DNA of 64,000 bases from Lepidodermella squamata (taxonomy: Eukaryota > Gastrotricha): assembly GCA_047495785.1 (NCBI GenBank), contig JBLDXI010000018.1:579464-643463 (forward strand). The letters are read 5' to 3'. Shown here in pieces: positions 59,710 through 64,000 of this stretch; position 1 is the stretch's first letter; each line of letters opens with the position of its first letter. A model generated the notes under the pieces. It worked only from the letters and a program-made list of their open reading frames with translations, ran no database searches and was not told the DNA's origin. Both the position numbers and the translations under genes were made by a program.

Positions 59710-62700
59710 ATGCGCACAAGGGTCCAAATCGGCGATTTCAGCCGTTTTGGCTGGCTACTAAATATCGGTCATCCGAAATGAGCGCCAATCGGCTGCAAAC
59801 GTGTTTGGCAATGCTGCCACTATCGAATGATGCCAGAATATGTCTGATTTACCGCGGTGGAGCACGATTCTGCATCGTGGTGATGCGCACAAGGGTCCAA
59901 ATCGGCGATTTCAGCCGTTTTGGCTGGCTACTAAATATCGGTCATCCGAAATGAGCGCCAATCGGCTGCAAACGTGTTTGGCAACGCTGCCACTATCGAA
60001 TGATGCCTGAATATGGCTGATTTACCGCGGTGGAGCACGATTCTGCATCGTGGTGATACGCACAAGGGTCCAAATCGGCGATTTGAGCCGTTTTGGCTGG
60101 CTACGAAATATCGGTCATCCGAAATGAGCGCCAATCGGCTGCAAACGTGTTTGGCAACGCTGCCACTATCGAATGATGCCTGAATATGGCTGATTTACCG
60201 CGGTGGAGCACGATTCTGCATCGTGGTGATACGCACGAGGGTGCAAATCGGCGATTTCAGCCGTTTTGGCTGGCTACTAAATATCGGTCATCCGAAATGA
60301 GCGCCAATCGGCTGCAAACGTGTTTGGCAACGCTGCCACTATCGAATGATGCCTGAATATGGCTGATTTACCGCGGTGGAGCACGATTCTGCATCGTGGT
60401 GATGCGCACAAGGGTCCAAATCGGCGATTTCAGCCGTTTTGGCTGGCTACTAAATATCGGTCATCCGAAATGAGCGCCAATCGGCTGCAAACGTGTTTGG
60501 CAACGCTGCCACTATCGAATGATGCCTGAATATGGCTGATTTACCGCGGTGGAGCACGATTCTGCATCGTGGTGATACGCACAAGGGTCCAAATCGGCGA
60601 TTTCAGCCGTTTTGGCTGGCTACGAAATATCGGTCATCCGAAATGAGCGCCAATCGGCTGCAAACGTGTTTGGCAACGCTGCCACTATCGAATGATGCCT
60701 GAATATGGCTGATTTACCGCGGTGGAGCACGATTCTGCATCGTGGTGTTACGCACGACGGTCCAAATCGGCGATTTCAGTCGTTTTGGCTGGCTACGAAA
60801 TATCGGTCATCCGAAATGAGCGCCAATCGGCTGCAAACGTGTTTGGCAACGCTGCCACTATCGAATGATGCCTGAATATGGCTGATTTACCACGGTGGAG
60901 CACGATTCTGCATCGTGGTGATACGCACAAGGGTCCAAATCGGCGATTTGAGCCGTTTTGGCTGGCTACGAAATATCGGTCATCCGAAATGAGCGCCAAT
61001 CGGCTGCAAACGTGTTTGGCAACGCTGCCACTATCGAATGATGCCTGAATATGGCTGATTTACCGCGGTGGAGCACGATTCTGCATCGTGGTGATACGCA
61101 CAAGGGTCCAAATCGGCGATTTGAGCCGTTTTGGCTGGCTACGAAATATCGGTCATCCGAAATGAGCGCCAATCGGCTGCAAACGTGTTTGGCAACGCTG
61201 CCACTATCGAATGATGCCTGAATATGGCTGATTTACCGCGGTGGAGCACGATTCTGCATCGTGGTGATACGCACGAGGGTCCAAATCGGCGATTTCAGCC
61301 GTTTTGGCTGGCTACGAAATATCGGTCATCGGAAATGTGCGCCAATCGGCTGCAAACGTGTTTGGCAACGCTGCCACTATCGAATGACGCCTGAATATGG
61401 CTGATTTACCGCGGTGGAGCACGATTCTGCATCGTGGTGATACGCACGAGGGTGCAAATCGGCGATTTCAGCCGTTTTGGCTGGCTACGAAATATCGGTC
61501 ATCCGAAATGTGCGCCAATCGGCTGCAAACGTTTTTGGCAACGCTGCCACTATCGAATGATGCCTGAATATGGCTGATTTACCGCGGTGGAGCACGATTC
61601 TGCATCGTGGTGATACGCACGAGGGTGCAAATCGGCGATTTCAGCCGTTTTGGCTGGCTACGAAATATCGGTCATCCGAAATGTGCGCCAATCGGCTGCA
61701 AACGTTTTTGGCAACGCTGCCACTATCGAATGATGCCTGAATATGGCTGATTTACCGCGGTGGATCACGATTCTGCATCGTGGTGATACGCACGAGGGTC
61801 CAAATCGGCGATTTCAGCCGTTTTGGCTGGCTACGAAATATCGGTCATCCGAAATGTGCGCCAATCGGCTGCAAACGTGTTTGCCAACGCTGCCACTATC
61901 GAATGACGCCTGAATATGGCTGATTTACCGCGGTGGAGCACGATTCTGCATCGTGGTGATACGCACGAGGGTGCAAATCGGCGATTTCAGCCGTTCTGGC
62001 TGGCTACGAAATATCGGTCATCCGAAATGTGCGCCAATCGGCTGCAAACGTGTTTGGCAACGCTGCCACTATCGAATGATGCCTGAATATGGCTGATTTA
62101 CCGCGGTGGAGCTCGATTCTGCATCGTGGTGATACGCACAAGGCTCCAAAACGGCGATTTCAGCCGTTTTGGCTGGCTGCGAAATATCGGTCACCCGAAA
62201 TGAGCGCCAATCGGCTGCAAACGTGTTTGGCAACGCTGCCACTATCGAATGATGCCTGAATATGGCTGATTTACCGCGGTGGAGCACGATTCTGCATCGT
62301 GGTGATGCGCACAAGGGTCCAAATCGGCGATTTCAGCCGTTTTGGCTGGCTACTAAATATCGGTCATCCGAAATGAGCGCCAATCGGCTGCAAACGTGTT
62401 TGGCAACGCTGCCACTATCGAATGATGCCTGAATATGGCTGATTTACCGCGGTGGAGCACGATTCTGCATCGTGGTGATACGCACAAGGGTCCAAATCGG
62501 CGATTTGAGCCGTTTTGGCTGGCTACGAAATATCGGTCATCCGAAATGAGCGCCAATCGGCTGCAAACGTGTTTGGCAACGCTGCCACTATCGAATGATG
62601 CCTGAATATGGCTGATTTACCGCGGTGGAGCACGATTCTGCATCGTGGTGATACGCACGAGGGTGCAAATCGGCGATTTCAGCCGTTTTGGCTGGCTACT

Positions 62701-63985
62701 AAATATCGGTCATCCGAAATGAGCGCCAATCGGCTGCAAACGTGTTTGGCAACGCTGCCACTATCGAATGATGCCTGAATATGGCTGATTTACCGCGGTG
62801 GAGCACGATTCTGCATCGTGGTGATACGCACAAGGGTCCAAATCGGCGATTTGAGCCGTTTTGGCTGGCTACGAAATATCGGTCATCCGAAATGAGCGCC
62901 AATCGGCTGCAAACGTGTTTGGCAACGCTGCCACTATCGAATGATGCCTGAATATGGCTGATTTACCGCGGTGGAGCACGATTCTGCATCGTGGTGATAC
63001 GCACGAGGGTCCAAATCGGCGATTTCAGCCGTTTTGGCTGGCAGCGAAATATCGGTCATCCGAAATCTGCGCCAATCGGCTGCAAACGTGTTTGGCAATG
63101 CTGCCACTATCGAATGATGCCAGAATATGGCTGATTTACCGCGGTGGAGCACGATTCTGCATCGTGGTGATACGCACAAGGGTCGAAAACTGCGATTTCA
63201 GCCGTTTTGGCTGGCAGCGAAATATCGGTCATCCGATATGTGCGCCAATCGGCTGCAAACGTGTTTGGCAATGCTGCCACTCTCGAATGATGCCAGAATA
63301 TGGCTGACTTACCGCGGTGGAGCACGATTCTGCATCGTGGTGCTACGCACAAGGGTCCAAAACTGCGATTTCAGCCGTTTTGGCTGGCAGCGAAATATCG
63401 GTCATCCGAAATGTGCGCCAATCGGCTGCAAACGTGTTTGGCAATGCTGCCACTATCGAATGATGCCAGAGTATGTCTGATTTACCGCGGTGGAGCACGA
63501 TTCTGCATCGTGGTGATACGCACAAGGGTCCAAAACTGCGATATCAGCCGTTTTGGCTGGCAGCGATATATCGGTCATCCGATATGTGCGCCAATCGGCT
63601 GCAAACGTGTTTGGCAATGCTGCCACTATCGAATGATGCCAGAATATGGCTGATTTACCGCGGTGGAGCACGATTCTGCATCGTGGTGATACGCACAAGG
63701 GTCCAAAACTGCGATATCAGCCGTTTTGGCTGGCAGCGAAATATCGGTCATCCGAAATGTGCGCCAATCGGCTGCAAACGTGTTTGGCAACGCTGCCACT
63801 CTCGAATGATGCCAGAATATGGCTGATTTACCGCGGTGGAGCACGATTCTGCATCGTGGTGATACGCACAAGGGTCCAAAACTGCGATATCAGCCGTTTT
63901 GGCTGGCAGCGAAATATCGGTCATCCGAAATGTGCGCCAATCGGCTGCAAACGTGTTTGGCAACGCTGCCACTCTCGAATGATGC
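59701..63985 (-). repeat. Inverted satellite block (reverse complement of 52,815-57,099)
   Basis: Every landmark x in this block pairs with 116,800 - x in the forward array, so 4,285 bp are an inverted copy of 52,815-57,099. It includes the A/B boundary (mirrored near 63,020), the A-type patch and rare variants such as ggtggatcacg, gtttgccaac, gccgttctgg and catcggaaatg. The only difference I noticed is 60,892 (ccacgg for ccgcgg). The arms are separated by 57,100-59,700 (2,601 bp). About 25 monomers. Confidence 0.95.
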
Positions 63986-64000
63986 AGAATGCGTGCTCCA
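63981..64000. other. Probable second inversion junction at the window edge
   Basis: Reverse-orientation sequence ends at gatgc (63,981-63,985), where gatgccagaatatgg would continue. Instead agaatgcgtgctcca follows, which matches the forward monomer agaatcgtgctcca with one extra G. Gatgc is shared by both orientations. Only 15 bases support this. Confidence 0.55.

Noticed and set aside
10088-63972. Hundreds of overlapping 60-117-codon open frames on both strands of the satellite, some starting MADLPRW or MCVSPRC
   Set aside because: 173 is not divisible by 3, so each monomer shifts the frame by two bases and every frame closes within about two monomers. The same peptides appear on both strands at 173-bp steps and vary only with satellite variants. 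There is no splice, promoter or codon signal.
10129-64000. CRISPR-like or tandem gene array
   Set aside because: Direct repeats are contiguous 173-bp units with no unique spacers, in a eukaryotic context with introns and LINEs.

Overview
This is eukaryotic nuclear DNA, most likely from an invertebrate animal with compact genes. The evidence is a spliced gene with strong GTAAGT-type donors and 50-93 bp introns, built from phase-1 EGF and C-type-lectin exons, with non-LTR retrotransposon and DNA-transposon remains in its longer introns. Nothing in the sequence fixes the species; nematode or arthropod are guesses. I see no prokaryotic operon, CRISPR array, rRNA or convincing tRNA. || Positions 1-7.6 kb: a plus-strand gene for a modular extracellular protein, entered in the middle. 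Order: the end of one C-type lectin-like domain (CTLD), one six-cysteine EGF-like domain, a nearly complete CTLD, and the first half of a third CTLD, whose continuation I could not find. Two long introns (246-4310 and 4712-7220) hold most of the transposon debris: a minus-strand LINE reverse-transcriptase fragment, a TA-flanked inverted-repeat element full of TGATCA palindromes, a fold-back element, an RTE-like LINE tail, a mariner-type MITE, and a CR1-like LINE tail with a piggyBac-type element inserted in its reading frame. || 7.6-10.1 kb: no recognised gene; one small 30-33 bp minisatellite. || 10,129-64,000: one satellite made of 173-bp monomers, about 311 copies, running past the right edge. 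Family A (to about 53.78 kb) is followed by family B (to 59.70 kb). Then the array flips: 59,701-63,985 is the reverse complement of 52,815-57,099, joined through a 6-bp microhomology, and the last 15 bases appear to flip back. Length control is striking: from 10,198 to 59,261 every landmark I compared falls on a multiple of 173. Inside are 4/5-mer higher-order repeats, tandem duplications of 11, 15 and about 21 monomers, and displaced copies of 20-25-monomer blocks. || The many overlapping 60-117-codon open frames in the satellite, on both strands, are products of the repeat. 173 is not a multiple of 3, so no frame persists, and none is annotated as a gene. The most unusual part of the window is the satellite: exact length, several dyad symmetries per monomer, mosaic duplication history and the inverted block. 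Its centromeric or heterochromatic role is inference only.
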